Positions 55,915 through 64,000 are shown, counted from the first letter of the stretch. The stretch is DNA of 64,000 bases from Rossellomorea arthrocnemi (GCF_904424705.1 NZ_CAJGBF010000002.1:434001-498000), one strand, 5' to 3'. Numbers and translations are program-made. Notes: generated by a model not told the origin, from the letters alone.

Positions 55915-57126
55915 TTAATAGTTCTGAACACTATTGAAGATTTCAAACATCGGGACTAAAATTGAGGTCACAATGGTCCCGACCAAACCTGCAAGCATAA
56001 CGATCATGAGTGGTTCGATCAATGATTTCAGACGGTCCGTTGCACTTTCCACTTCTTTTTCGTAGAAGTCCGCAACCTTTGCAAGCATCGAGTCAAGTGA
56101 ACCCGTCTCTTCCCCTATTGCGATCATTTGCGTCACCAATGGGGGAAAGGCCCAATGCCGCTTCATCGGATCCGTAAGGGATGTCCCTTTCTCCAATGAT
56201 CTCCGGGATTCGCCAATCACACGTGCCACTACTTCATTTTCCACGACTTTTTCCACGATGGCTAATGCCTGCAAAATGGGGACGGAGCTTGAAAATAAGG
56301 AGCTTAATGTTCTCGTCATTCTCGCGAGGACTGCTTTTTGAAGCATTTTACCGAAAATTGGAATCCTCAGGATGGCATAATCCAGATAATACTTAGTGCG
56401 CTTGTCCTTTCTTAACATGGCCAGGGCGACAGAGATGAATACAAAGAACAAAATGATAATGTACCAGAATTTTTGCATGAATTCACTTGAAGCAATAACG
56501 AACTTGGTGATGGCTGGCAGTTCACCGCCAAAATCCGTCAGCATATTCACAAATGTCGGCACCACTGCAGCCAGAAGGAAGATCACGACCCCAATGGCGA
56601 TGACGCCGACAACCATTGGGTAAGCGAGGGCAGAAATGATTTTCTGTTTCGTGATATGTTGCTTTTCATAATGGGTAGCGAGCCCTTCCAGTGTCTCGTC
56701 CAGACTGCCTGACGCTTCCCCTGCCTTCAGCATGTTGATCAAAAGGGGCTCAAAGATTTTCTTATGACGGGAGAAGGCTTCCGACAATGGATTTCCGTCC
56801 CTGAGTTCATCCTCGATTTCTTTTAAGGCTTTCCCCAATGCCTTGCTTTCTGTCTGCTCCGACAGAATATGAGTGGAATCAACGACCGTAACGCCGGCTT
56901 GAAGGAGTGTCGCAAACTGGCGTAAAAAAATGACAAGATGCTGTAATTTCACGGGATTACCGATCGATATATCTTTGGTCATGAGAGTTTCAGGCATTTC
57001 CAGGATGTCAATGACCCTTACTTCCTGCTTTTTCAACTGAATGAGTGCATCCTTCTTTGTTGATGCAGTGATAATTCCCGATTTCTTTCCTTTTTGGTCC
57101 CTGCCTGTGTACTTATAACGTCCCAT
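55915..57126 (-). CDS. pilC: Type IV pilus inner-membrane platform protein PilC (GspF family)
   Basis: A 403-residue polytopic protein. The start YKYTGRDQKGKKSGIITA is the family opening. Two GspF domains (about 68-190 and 270-395) each begin with a (F)LRQ(F/L)ATLL-type sequence (HLVIFLRQFATLLQAGVT; KAVLARMTRTLSSLFSSSVP). Three helices (about 167, 220 and 375). It turns the ATPase motion into pilin assembly. Directly after pilT. Confidence 0.94.
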   Translation of the reverse strand: MGRYKYTGRDQKGKKSGIITASTKKDALIQLKKQEVRVIDILEMPETLMTKDISIGNPVKLQHLVIFLRQFATLLQAGVTVVDSTHILSEQTESKALGKALKEIEDELRDGNPLSEAFSRHKKIFEPLLINMLKAGEASGSLDETLEGLATHYEKQHITKQKIISALAYPMVVGVIAIGVVIFLLAAVVPTFVNMLTDFGGELPAITKFVIASSEFMQKFWYIIILFFVFISVALAMLRKDKRTKYYLDYAILRIPIFGKMLQKAVLARMTRTLSSLFSSSVPILQALAIVEKVVENEVVARVIGESRRSLEKGTSLTDPMKRHWAFPPLVTQMIAIGEETGSLDSMLAKVADFYEKEVESATDRLKSLIEPLMIVMLAGLVGTIVTSILVPMFEIFNSVQNY

Positions 57127-58170
57127 CTATTGAGGAATCTCCTCTCTGCTGTAAGGAAATGCCATTTCCTTTGATATGATGCCACTTTCGTACAGTCTCA
57201 TCACACTATCGCTCATAATGTGCATGCCTGATGTTTTAGACGTCTGCATGACATTTTGAATTTGATGGACTTTTTCAGACCGGATCAAATTGGCGATTGC
57301 CGCATTATTCATCAGGAGCTCTGTTGCGGCCCTTCTCCCTTTTTTATCCACTGTGGCAAACAATCTTTGTGAAAGAATCCCTACAAGGACTGATGCCAAT
57401 TGAACGCGGATTTGTGATTGCTGTTCCGGGGGGAAAACATCAACAATCCGCTCAATGGTGGCAGGTGCACTTGATGTATGCAGGGTCGCCAGCACAAGAT
57501 GACCGGTTTCAGCTGCCGTGATGGCAGTATGGATGGTCTCCAGGTCCCTCATCTCCCCTACAAGGATGATGTCAGGATCCTGCCTCAAGGCACTTCTCAG
57601 CCCTTTTGAAAATGACCTTGTATCAAACCCCACTTCCCGTTGATCGATGATGGATGCACCATGTTTGTGAAGATATTCGATGGGATCTTCCAGGGTGATG
57701 ATATGCTTCCTCATCTTCCGGTTCATATAATCCACGATGGATGCGAGTGTTGTCGACTTGCCACTCCCAGTAGGTCCAGTAACCAGGAAAAGCCCCTGGG
57801 GTTTCTCTGCAATCGACTTCAATGCATGTGGAAGAAATAAATCTTCCATTGTAGGGATCGAAGTCGGGATGACACGTATAGCCAGAGATACACAAGAACG
57901 TTGTTTGAATGCATTCACCCTAAACCTAGAAACGCCCGGGATTCCATAGGAAAAGTCCAATTCACCCACTTCTTCAAAAGCAGGATACATAGACTCAGAG
58001 ATGATGGCCCTGGCCATTAATTCCGTGTTATCGGGCAATAAATTCTCCTTACCGAATCTTTTCAAGTCTCCGTGAATGCGGAAGATAGGAGGTGACCCCA
58101 CTGTAAGGTGGATATCGGACGCACCAAGTTCGTAAGCAGACTTTAGGAGATAATCAACTTTTTCTTTCAT
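57127..58170 (-). CDS. pilT: Type IV pilus retraction ATPase PilT
   Basis: A 347-residue hexameric ATPase that disassembles the fibre. N-terminal PAS-like part with GASDIHLTVGSPP. AIRVIPTSIPTMEDL is the PilT-type linker. Walker A GPTGSGKSTTLASIVDYMN (about 133), Asp box ITLEDPIEYLH, Walker B QDPDIILVGEMRD, His box HTSSAPATIERIVDVFP. It lacks the CxxC zinc region of PilB, which supports PilT over GspE. Length and the PSRF-type linker agree. ATG at 58170 has AGGTGA 5 bases before; a GTG at 58179 directly abuts the pilB stop. B. subtilis has no PilT. Confidence 0.93.
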   Translation of the reverse strand: MKEKVDYLLKSAYELGASDIHLTVGSPPIFRIHGDLKRFGKENLLPDNTELMARAIISESMYPAFEEVGELDFSYGIPGVSRFRVNAFKQRSCVSLAIRVIPTSIPTMEDLFLPHALKSIAEKPQGLFLVTGPTGSGKSTTLASIVDYMNRKMRKHIITLEDPIEYLHKHGASIIDQREVGFDTRSFSKGLRSALRQDPDIILVGEMRDLETIHTAITAAETGHLVLATLHTSSAPATIERIVDVFPPEQQSQIRVQLASVLVGILSQRLFATVDKKGRRAATELLMNNAAIANLIRSEKVHQIQNVMQTSKTSGMHIMSDSVMRLYESGIISKEMAFPYSREEIPQ

Positions 58171-58179
58171 TTCATTCAC

Positions 58180-59841
58180 CTACTCTGAAATTGCTACACG
58201 TAATACTTCTTCAGTCGTAGTCAATCCCTGTTTCACTTTCAACAGACCGTCATCGACCAGGAAGATTGTTTTATTCCGGACAGCGTGCTCCCTTAACTTG
58301 GAAAAAGGTTCATTGTTCAGGATGACCTTCTTCATTTCATCATTCATGACGAGGACCTCATGAATGGCGATTCGGCCTTTATACCCTGTCATATTACACG
58401 AGGAACAGCCTCTCCCCCTCGTGATGGTTTCGATTTTCATTCCTCTTTTGGCGAATATCTCAATTTCTCTTTTTGTAGCAGGCATCTCCTGCTTACAATC
58501 ACGGCAAACCTTCCTGATCAAGCGTTGAGCGACGACTCCACTTAATGAAGAGGCCACTAAAAACGGCTCCACACCCATATCCAACAGTCTCGTCACCGTA
58601 CTGATAGAGTCGTTGGTATGAATGGTACTCAGGACAAGATGTCCGGTTAATGAAGCACGGATGGATACTTCGACGGTTTCCCTGTCCCGAATTTCTCCGA
58701 CCATGATGATATTCGGATCTTGACGTAAAATGGCTCGAAGCCCCTTCGCAAAGGTCAATCCGACATTCTGATTCACACCGATCTGATTGATTCCCTCCAG
58801 TTGATACTCAACTGGATCCTCAATCGTAATGATGTTCACTTCTTCACTATTCAGGTGATTTAAAGCTGCATACAGAGTAGAAGATTTCCCTGAACCGGTT
58901 GGTCCTGTTATGAGGACAATTCCAGTCGGCTGCTGGATCATTTTCATGAATCTCTGTTGATTCACCTTGTTGAAGCCTAATTTCGCAAGGTCATTCAGAC
59001 TGGAACCTAAATCCAGAATCCTCAATACAATTTTTTCTCCGAAGACAGTCGGTAAAGTCGATACACGCAGATCGATCGGATGAAAGTCGATATTCACCTT
59101 GATACGTCCGTCCTGAGGTACTCTAAATTCGGTTATGTCCAGATTCGCCATGATTTTAAGCCTGGCTATCAACATACTTTGCATATGCTTCGGCAGATTT
59201 CTTTCGGTTCTCAGAATGCCATCCACCCTGTAACGAATGATGACTTTTGTTTCCTGGGGATCAATATGTATGTCACTCGCTTTTTGAGCCACTGCATTCG
59301 ACAGGATACCGTTCACTAATCGAACGATAGGTGAATCGGAATCCACCACCGTATCTTCCTCTACTCTGTTTTGATTCTTATTTTCTTGAAAAAGATCTTC
59401 AAAACCATCTTCTAAATCATAGAACTTATTAATGACTTTCAGGATATCATCCTTCGTCGCAATCGCTGTTTCAATTTGGAAGCCTGTTGCTAAACGAAGG
59501 TCTTCAATGGCGTAAAAGTCCAACGGATCACTCATCGCCACAAAAAGCCTATCCCCTTCCTTCTTGAGTGGAATCATCAAGTTCCGCTTCGCTGATTCTT
59601 TAGGAATCAGGTGGAATAAGTTCGTTTCAAAGGGGTATCGATATAAGCTGACATGTGGAATCCCCAATTGGAATTCCAACACTTCAATCAACTGTTGTTC
59701 CGTAATATATCCTCTTTGAAGCAGGGCATCCCCTAACTTTTGCCCCTTGGCCTTATCTTTCAAGGTATCTTGTAGCTGCGATTCCGATATGATCCCTGCA
59801 TCAACCAGCAGGTCTCCAAGCCTTTTTCTAATGGTGGTCAC
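58180..59841 (-). CDS. pilB: Type IV pilus extension ATPase PilB (GspE family)
   Basis: A 553-residue hexameric ATPase that drives fibre growth. MshEN-type N-terminal domain (about 1-150: RLGDLLVDAGIISESQLQDTL), linker, then catalytic domain: ASDIHIDPQ, Walker A GPTGSGKSSTLYAALNHLN (about 318), Asp box ITIEDPVEYQL, Walker B QDPNIIMVGEIRD, His box HTNDSISTVTRLLDMG. Zinc cysteines CRDCKQE and CSSCNMTGYKGR complete the PilB pattern. The MshEN repeats suggest possible c-di-GMP binding, but the ligand residues were not checked. GTG start after AGGTGATAAG. Confidence 0.95.
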   Translation of the reverse strand: MTTIRKRLGDLLVDAGIISESQLQDTLKDKAKGQKLGDALLQRGYITEQQLIEVLEFQLGIPHVSLYRYPFETNLFHLIPKESAKRNLMIPLKKEGDRLFVAMSDPLDFYAIEDLRLATGFQIETAIATKDDILKVINKFYDLEDGFEDLFQENKNQNRVEEDTVVDSDSPIVRLVNGILSNAVAQKASDIHIDPQETKVIIRYRVDGILRTERNLPKHMQSMLIARLKIMANLDITEFRVPQDGRIKVNIDFHPIDLRVSTLPTVFGEKIVLRILDLGSSLNDLAKLGFNKVNQQRFMKMIQQPTGIVLITGPTGSGKSSTLYAALNHLNSEEVNIITIEDPVEYQLEGINQIGVNQNVGLTFAKGLRAILRQDPNIIMVGEIRDRETVEVSIRASLTGHLVLSTIHTNDSISTVTRLLDMGVEPFLVASSLSGVVAQRLIRKVCRDCKQEMPATKREIEIFAKRGMKIETITRGRGCSSCNMTGYKGRIAIHEVLVMNDEMKKVILNNEPFSKLREHAVRNKTIFLVDDGLLKVKQGLTTTEEVLRVAISE

Positions 59842-59862
59842 CTTATCACCTGCTTTTATGAC

Positions 59863-61218
59863 TTATTTAAAATCTTTTTTCTTTTGTTTTTCTTTATCGA
59901 CTGATGCATCTGTAGAATCTTGTTGGGGGGAATCTCCACTTTCCTGCCCCTTAGTAGCGCTCTCTTCTTTCTCTACTGAAGAAGTTTCCTCTTCTTCCCC
60001 AACATTTGTCGTTTCTCCCTCATTCTCTCCGTTTGGTACATTATCAAATGTTTCACTCGGTGATTCCTGTAATTCCTGCAATGGATATACCGCAATCTTA
60101 TGCTGAGGGGCATAAAAATCTTCATTGATCATTTCTTCTGACAGGATTTCACCTGAATTGCTCAGTTTTTGCTTATAGACCCTGATCAAGACACCGTCTT
60201 TTCCTTGCTGTTGAATATCGACACTACCTTTATCAACGAACGGGCTGAACTGCTTAATCATCCGTGGAGGAAATGATTCTTTTTCAGACAATCGGACGTT
60301 ATACGAATTCGGAAAAGGAATCCCCTGCAACTGCGCCTTAATTCTATTATCCTGGATGGCAAGCTTCAGCTCATAAACCGTTGAATTGGGATTGGTAATG
60401 ACAAAGTCCTGATTATTCATAGGATTGAATTTCGCTTCAAAGCCCAAGACCGCATTATCAGGAAGCTCTTTACTGATGTTTCGTTCAATGATGGAAAAAT
60501 TGGAATGTAAGGTAATTTGATAAAACAATGATGCAACCGGACTTAAATCAGCCTGTGATTCAACTACAAATCCTTCTGTTTCCAGAAAGTTCGAAAAAGA
60601 AAACTGGGAATTCGGTTCAATAAGAATGGAGGGATGATTGGCTATGAAGCTTTTGATCGTCGGAGTAACCTCTAATTCATTCGATACTGCCTCGTATATG
60701 ACTTGTGTAGTCTCATTACTTGCAAAGTAGGTGGATACGTTTATCGTTTTCTCTTTGGTAAGGCTTCCTGCCAAGGAAAGGATGTATTCCTTTAAAGAAG
60801 TCAGGTTTATATCTTCACTCCGGTAGGAAGGAAAATGATCCGATAGAAATGAATCGAAAGCTTTTTCATCCATAGTCACATTTAAACTCGTATTTTCATT
60901 ATCATGAAGGTTTTCTATGCTTTCTTCCAGATGGAATTGAAAGAGTGTAGAATCAATCCTTGCACTCTCTCCATCCAATTCAAGCATGATGTTTTGCTTC
61001 CCATTCCACTCTATTATACTTTCATCCAGTATCTTCACTGCTTCTTCTTTGTTTGCTCCACCCAAATTAATAGATGCAACAGCTGCATGTTTCGAGAGAT
61101 TGAGTGACTTAACAAAGAACGATTCATAAGCAAAAACGCCTAAATGGGAAAACCCGTATAGAAAAAAAGTGGATAAGAACAAAACGGTCATTAATTTTAC
61201 AAACAGACCTCTTTTCAA
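59863..61218 (-). CDS. VanW-like protein with an acidic C-terminal tail, in the pilus operon
   Basis: A 451-residue protein with one N-terminal helix (about 6-30: LMTVLFLSTFFLYGFSHLG). The central part is weakly YoaR-like (about 45-200). Then a VanW-like segment (about 200-300: SQADLSPVASLFYQITLHSNFSIIER in shortened form, and NNQDFVITNPNSTVYELKLAI), and a G5-like strand-rich part (about 320-385: GVLIRVYKQKLSNSGEILSEE). The last 65 residues are Glu/Ser/Thr rich and end in a Lys cluster. VanW proteins are found in glycopeptide-resistance clusters and many cell-wall contexts, without a known reaction. TTG start at 61218 after AAGGAG. It precedes pilB by 21 bases. Perhaps it helps the fibre pass the thick wall; this is inference. 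Confidence 0.75.
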   Translation of the reverse strand: MKRGLFVKLMTVLFLSTFFLYGFSHLGVFAYESFFVKSLNLSKHAAVASINLGGANKEEAVKILDESIIEWNGKQNIMLELDGESARIDSTLFQFHLEESIENLHDNENTSLNVTMDEKAFDSFLSDHFPSYRSEDINLTSLKEYILSLAGSLTKEKTINVSTYFASNETTQVIYEAVSNELEVTPTIKSFIANHPSILIEPNSQFSFSNFLETEGFVVESQADLSPVASLFYQITLHSNFSIIERNISKELPDNAVLGFEAKFNPMNNQDFVITNPNSTVYELKLAIQDNRIKAQLQGIPFPNSYNVRLSEKESFPPRMIKQFSPFVDKGSVDIQQQGKDGVLIRVYKQKLSNSGEILSEEMINEDFYAPQHKIAVYPLQELQESPSETFDNVPNGENEGETTNVGEEEETSSVEKEESATKGQESGDSPQQDSTDASVDKEKQKKKDFK

Positions 61219-61240
61219 ATCAGGCGCTCCTTCCTTCTTC

Positions 61241-61978
61241 CTACTTTATATTCATTGTTAAATCAACAAAGACAGACGGTCCGGCTTCCTGTGCAGCTTG
61301 GATATCAGATTCTGTCAGGGATGAACCCTTTGCAATCAGTAAGTTCCCCTCTAAATTATAGATATCTTCTATTACATGTTTACCCGTCAATAATTCTGTC
61401 TGTTTCAATTTGATTGTTTCTAAACCATACTGTTGAGATTGGATAGCTTCAACCTCTTCTTCAGTCTGAGGTTGGGGAGCTGTGAGTTGTTCGAACGTAT
61501 CTTTAAAGTATTCTGCAGCGTCTTCATTGACGATGATGATATCTTTTCCAAAGGTTAATACATGTTCTGTTCCAAGGAAATATGTACTGTCCTTGGTATG
61601 TAACTCCAACGAAACGATAGCCCCTGTTTCATCATCCACGTAAAATTCTTGAATATTTCCGATCATCTGTCCTTTTCGGGTCATGACACGGGTATCATTG
61701 ATTTTAATTTTCTTATTTACCAGCTGGTTTGCAATCGGAATTTCGTTCAAGTCGATAACCGCATTCTCATTTTCTACGGTAACGGCATATTCCCCGATTC
61801 CTACTACCTTTTTAAAGGGAATCGCTTTGACACTAACCTGCCAATCTTCATGCTCGATGGTCAAAAAGTCGACGGAGCCTTTCTCCGGATTAATTACCAG
61901 GGATTTGACTCTCCCTATTTCACTTCCATCGTAAATACTGATAATCGGTAAAGCCTTCATTTCTGCACTTTTCTTCAT
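61241..61978 (-). CDS. PRC-barrel domain protein of the pilus operon
   Basis: A 245-residue soluble protein with two PRC-barrel-like domains: about 1-80 (ALPIISIYDGSEIGRVKSLVINPEKGSVDFLTI) seen in shortened form and about 85-150 (VNKKIKINDTRVMTRKGQMIGNIQEFYVDDETG). A third, partial barrel-like part (about 185-245: LLTGKHVIEDIYNLEGNLLIAKGSSLTE) follows a Gln/Glu linker. PRC barrels occur in RimM and in photosystem and regulatory proteins and bind proteins or RNA. No signal peptide. It begins 16 bases after the upstream gene and is co-transcribed with pilB-T-C. Function is not known. Confidence 0.8.
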   Translation of the reverse strand: MKKSAEMKALPIISIYDGSEIGRVKSLVINPEKGSVDFLTIEHEDWQVSVKAIPFKKVVGIGEYAVTVENENAVIDLNEIPIANQLVNKKIKINDTRVMTRKGQMIGNIQEFYVDDETGAIVSLELHTKDSTYFLGTEHVLTFGKDIIIVNEDAAEYFKDTFEQLTAPQPQTEEEVEAIQSQQYGLETIKLKQTELLTGKHVIEDIYNLEGNLLIAKGSSLTESDIQAAQEAGPSVFVDLTMNIK

Positions 61979-61993
61979 GTCATCTCACCTATT

Positions 61994-63202
61994 CTATCGA
62001 TTTAATTTTGTATCATTTCGTGTGGCGATTTCCTTGGTCTGTTCTATGTCCATTGTGATATATGGATACTCTTTGAATCTTTCTTCGATCCCTTTAATGA
62101 ACGTAACAAGATCTTCATATTGCTCTGTTGCCATGTAATGATCCATTAATATTCTTGCAAATGTATAGTAATCTTGATCGTGTAGACTGGGGTGCAGGTA
62201 ATGCTTAATCATGTTTTCCATCTGATCAGAGGTTAACAGACTGCGAGAAAGCGAGATTTGTTCCATCATGGTCTTCATTACTTCTCTCATAATCCTGGTG
62301 CTCTTTGGAAGTTCGTCTACATAGGCATCATCTTCTGTAAGAAACGTTTCATTATTCTCGAAAATCGTCTCTTCTTTCGCTTCTGGTGCATCCTCAAGAT
62401 TAACTTTCCCCTCTGCTTGCACACCTTCCTCTTTCTGGTGTTGAGAATCTGGATCATCGCTGTCTTCTATCATTTCCTCCATTATGTCCATGAATACGCC
62501 TGGCTCTTCTGTTTTCATCTCAGCAATTTCTTCCGGGTTATTGATCATACTTTCGATTTCACTCAAGTCCCCTTCAACCAACTCATTTTTCTCTTCAGCC
62601 GTATCTGGTACTTCATTCTTCTCGTTCGTATTTTCAATAAACCATTCACTTTCATCTTCCTGAGCCTGTAATGATTCAGTTTCAGAAACAGTCAGAACAT
62701 GTTCAACCGTTATTTCGTCCGAAGCCTGCAAGGATTCTATTTCCGGAATAGAATCCGGTGTCCCTTCCCCATCCTTTATGTCCGCATCATCATCAGCTTC
62801 TAATCGTTTAATCACATCTTCAACCAGAACCATTTCTTCTTCAGCTTTCACTTCCGTTATTTCATCCAGACTTTCATCATTATGTATTTCAGCTTTAATA
62901 TCCTCAGGATTATGTCTTACGTGCCGCTGCTCCTCTTTGACATCCGGGGCAGGTACGGCAGCCACTACCATAAGCCCGGCAAAACGCTGTTCCATCAAAT
63001 ATGAAAATACTCCCAGTAAAGCAAGTAACATCAGTCCGATTACCCACACCGGGTATAGGGTTGATGCGACTATTCCCAAAAGCGTTAAACAAAATGATAC
63101 GCCTGCAATCAAACACTTTCCCTTATTGGTAATGCCGATTGGAATAAAATATAAAATAGGTAGCAACAGAATAAGTGCCAGTAATGAAAATAGGTAAATC
63201 AT
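61994..63202 (-). CDS. Uncharacterised membrane protein with a long acidic linker, first gene of the pilus operon
   Basis: A 402-residue protein I do not recognise. Three hydrophobic segments occur at about 2-20, 28-47 and 52-70. A very acidic, Glu/Asp-rich and probably disordered linker runs from about 85 to 315, with repeated IESLQA-like words (EIESLQASDEIT, ETESLQAQEDE). A predicted helical C-terminal domain (about 320-395: STRIMREVMKTMMEQISLSRSLL; ATEQYEDLVTFIKGIEERF) looks TPR-like. The acidic part is cytoplasmic or external depending on topology; three helices with a short N-terminus suggest either. It starts with ATG at 63202 after GGGAGGAG and leads the operon. Confidence 0.75.
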   Translation of the reverse strand: MIYLFSLLALILLLPILYFIPIGITNKGKCLIAGVSFCLTLLGIVASTLYPVWVIGLMLLALLGVFSYLMEQRFAGLMVVAAVPAPDVKEEQRHVRHNPEDIKAEIHNDESLDEITEVKAEEEMVLVEDVIKRLEADDDADIKDGEGTPDSIPEIESLQASDEITVEHVLTVSETESLQAQEDESEWFIENTNEKNEVPDTAEEKNELVEGDLSEIESMINNPEEIAEMKTEEPGVFMDIMEEMIEDSDDPDSQHQKEEGVQAEGKVNLEDAPEAKEETIFENNETFLTEDDAYVDELPKSTRIMREVMKTMMEQISLSRSLLTSDQMENMIKHYLHPSLHDQDYYTFARILMDHYMATEQYEDLVTFIKGIEERFKEYPYITMDIEQTKEIATRNDTKLNR

Positions 63203-63279
63203 CTTACATTCAGCTCCTCCCTATGATATATTTCTTATAAATTAGACTTTTTTTAACAAGTTTCGACTACTAGATATTG

Positions 63280-63285
63280 TATAAT
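63280..63285 (+). promoter_or_regulatory. Candidate -10 of the divergent pseudopilin operon
   Basis: A perfect TATAAT lies 31 bases before the TTG start at 63317, in a 114-base divergent region. No good -35 is present at 16-18 bases. On the other strand TTGTTA and TAAGAA at about 16 bases spacing may serve the minus-strand pilus operon. Confidence 0.5.
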
Positions 63286-63316
63286 AAAGTTAGGTATTTT
63301 GAAAGCAGGTGTTGGG

Positions 63317-63847
63317 TTGAAACTGATAAAAACATTAAAAAATAATAGAGGTCTCACTTTGATTGAACTTTTGGTTTCCATTACCATCCTGGGAATCGTC
63401 CTGCTGAGTTTCATGAATTTTTTCCTTCAATCCAGCACCTATACAAATGTCAACCAAAAGAAGACGGTAGGGGTCAATGTAGCCAGGAATGTGCTGATGT
63501 TCATGGAGAAACAGAACTTTCTCGAGGTCAGAAACTATTTTCATGATGTGAATAACGGGAGCAAGCCTTCAGAATCTGACTATCTCACATTATTCATTTG
63601 CGAAGCGAAGTATAAAACGTTCTCTAATTCCTCTACTGAATCAGAATTAAATCAAACCTGCCCTAACAAAAAGAATATTACGATAAATGGATTAGAATAT
63701 GAAGCCAGCATTTATTCCGGGGAAGTACTGAATCCTGATGAAATGGATTACTATATTCCTATTACAATTAAAGTGAGGTGGAATATAAATGATAGAGAAT
63801 ACAGCACGGTTGTTGATGGAAAAATTAAAAGTGAAGATACTCGATAA
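63317..63847 (+). CDS. Pseudopilin / minor type IV pilin
   Basis: A 176-residue prepilin with signal MKLIKTLKNNRG and mature start LTLIELLVSITILGIVLLSF. The region NFFLQSSTYTNVNQKKTVGVNVARNVL in shortened form and the final strand-rich half with two cysteines (CEAKYKT, QTCPNKK) resemble GspI/PilV-type minor pilins. The TTG at 63317 has AGGTG 6 bases before; another in-frame TTG lies at 63299. The next pilin gene overlaps its end. It is divergent from the main pilus operon and presumably supplies the tip complex. Confidence 0.88.
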   Translation: MKLIKTLKNNRGLTLIELLVSITILGIVLLSFMNFFLQSSTYTNVNQKKTVGVNVARNVLMFMEKQNFLEVRNYFHDVNNGSKPSESDYLTLFICEAKYKTFSNSSTESELNQTCPNKKNITINGLEYEASIYSGEVLNPDEMDYYIPITIKVRWNINDREYSTVVDGKIKSEDTR

Positions 63848-64000
63848 TAAAGGAATCACCTTGATTGAGCTATTAGTTACTCTTACTATATCGGCGATTC
63901 TTTTGCCAGTTACATATGGAGCTTTGATAACAGGATATAAAGTCTATGAAAAAGTTTCGATTGATGCCCAATTAAGGGAAGATGCAGATTATGTATCCGC
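63816..64000 (+). CDS. Second pseudopilin, N-terminal part (runs off the window)
   Basis: About 61 codons are visible. The product begins MEKLKVKILDNKG, then ITLIELLVTLTISAILLPVT, a class III prepilin signal with Glu5 conserved and Ile at position 1. The ATG at 63816 overlaps the previous gene by 32 bases; a GTG at 63831 is an alternative with a similarly weak ribosome site. It resembles GspJ/PilW-type minor pilins by its place after a GspI/PilV-like gene, but too little is seen to be sure. Confidence 0.85.
   Translation, partial: MEKLKVKILDNKGITLIELLVTLTISAILLPVTYGALITGYKVYEKVSIDAQLREDADYVS

Noticed and set aside
57127-59841. Reading PilB/PilT as ComGA or a type II secretion ATPase
   Set aside because: Two ATPases with and without the zinc cysteine region, with PilM/N/O beside them, fit a type IV pilus better; no secretin or GspC/D-like gene is seen.

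Overview
The window is a chromosomal stretch of a spore-forming member of the Bacillaceae. The gene order relA-dtd, hisS-aspS, recJ-apt, secDF, spoVB, tgt-queA-ruvBA, safA, nadABC/nifS/nadR, pheAB, obg-spo0B, rpmA-prp-rplU, spoIVFAB, minDC-mreDCB, radC-maf-spoIIB is the one known from Bacillus subtilis and relatives. Ribosome binding sites are strong (AAGGAGG type), TTG and GTG starts are frequent, and many genes are sporulation specific. The genus cannot be fixed from the sequence; a marine or soil Bacillus/Rossellomorea-like organism is a guess. No rRNA, tRNA, CRISPR array or intact insertion sequence was seen. Nearly all genes lie on the minus strand.

Layout: (1) 1-5162: the start of a transporter-like membrane gene with a palindromic operator, tcdA, a 6S RNA gene, aspS, and hisS behind a histidine T-box. 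(2) 5345-13102: a five-SH3 wall amidase, dtd, the (p)ppGpp enzyme RelA, apt and recJ, with a short inverted-repeat element between relA and apt. (3) 13441-26270: lapA, a cation efflux gene, secDF, comN, spoVB, yrbG, an ArsB/NhaD-type transporter, yrzE, yajC, and the tgt-queA-ruvBA cluster. (4) 26331-31000: a second, larger element with the same terminal repeats, then sporulation genes bofC, a CoxA/YhcN-like lipoprotein, a spore-coat-type kinase and safA. (5) 31057-39889: NAD biosynthesis (nadB-nadC-nadA) divergent from nifS-nadR, then pheA, pheB, obg and spo0B. (6) 40257-50504: ribosomal proteins L27 and L21 with the L27-processing protease, an RNase G-like gene, spoIVFA-spoIVFB, minC-minD with mreBCD, radC and maf.

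(7) 50682-64000: after spoIIB, where B. subtilis has only the prepilin peptidase gene comC, this genome carries a full type IV pilus locus. On the minus strand, reading with transcription, it runs: acidic membrane protein, PRC-barrel protein, VanW-like protein, pilB, pilT, pilC, major pilin, prepilin peptidase, pilM, pilN, pilO, minor pilin. A divergent plus-strand operon starts at 63317 with at least two more pseudopilins and runs off the window. A separate extension ATPase and retraction ATPase, a PilM/N/O alignment complex and several pilins make a complete Gram-positive type IVa-like machine. The first three genes of the operon are not standard pilus genes and are the most promising undescribed part of the window.
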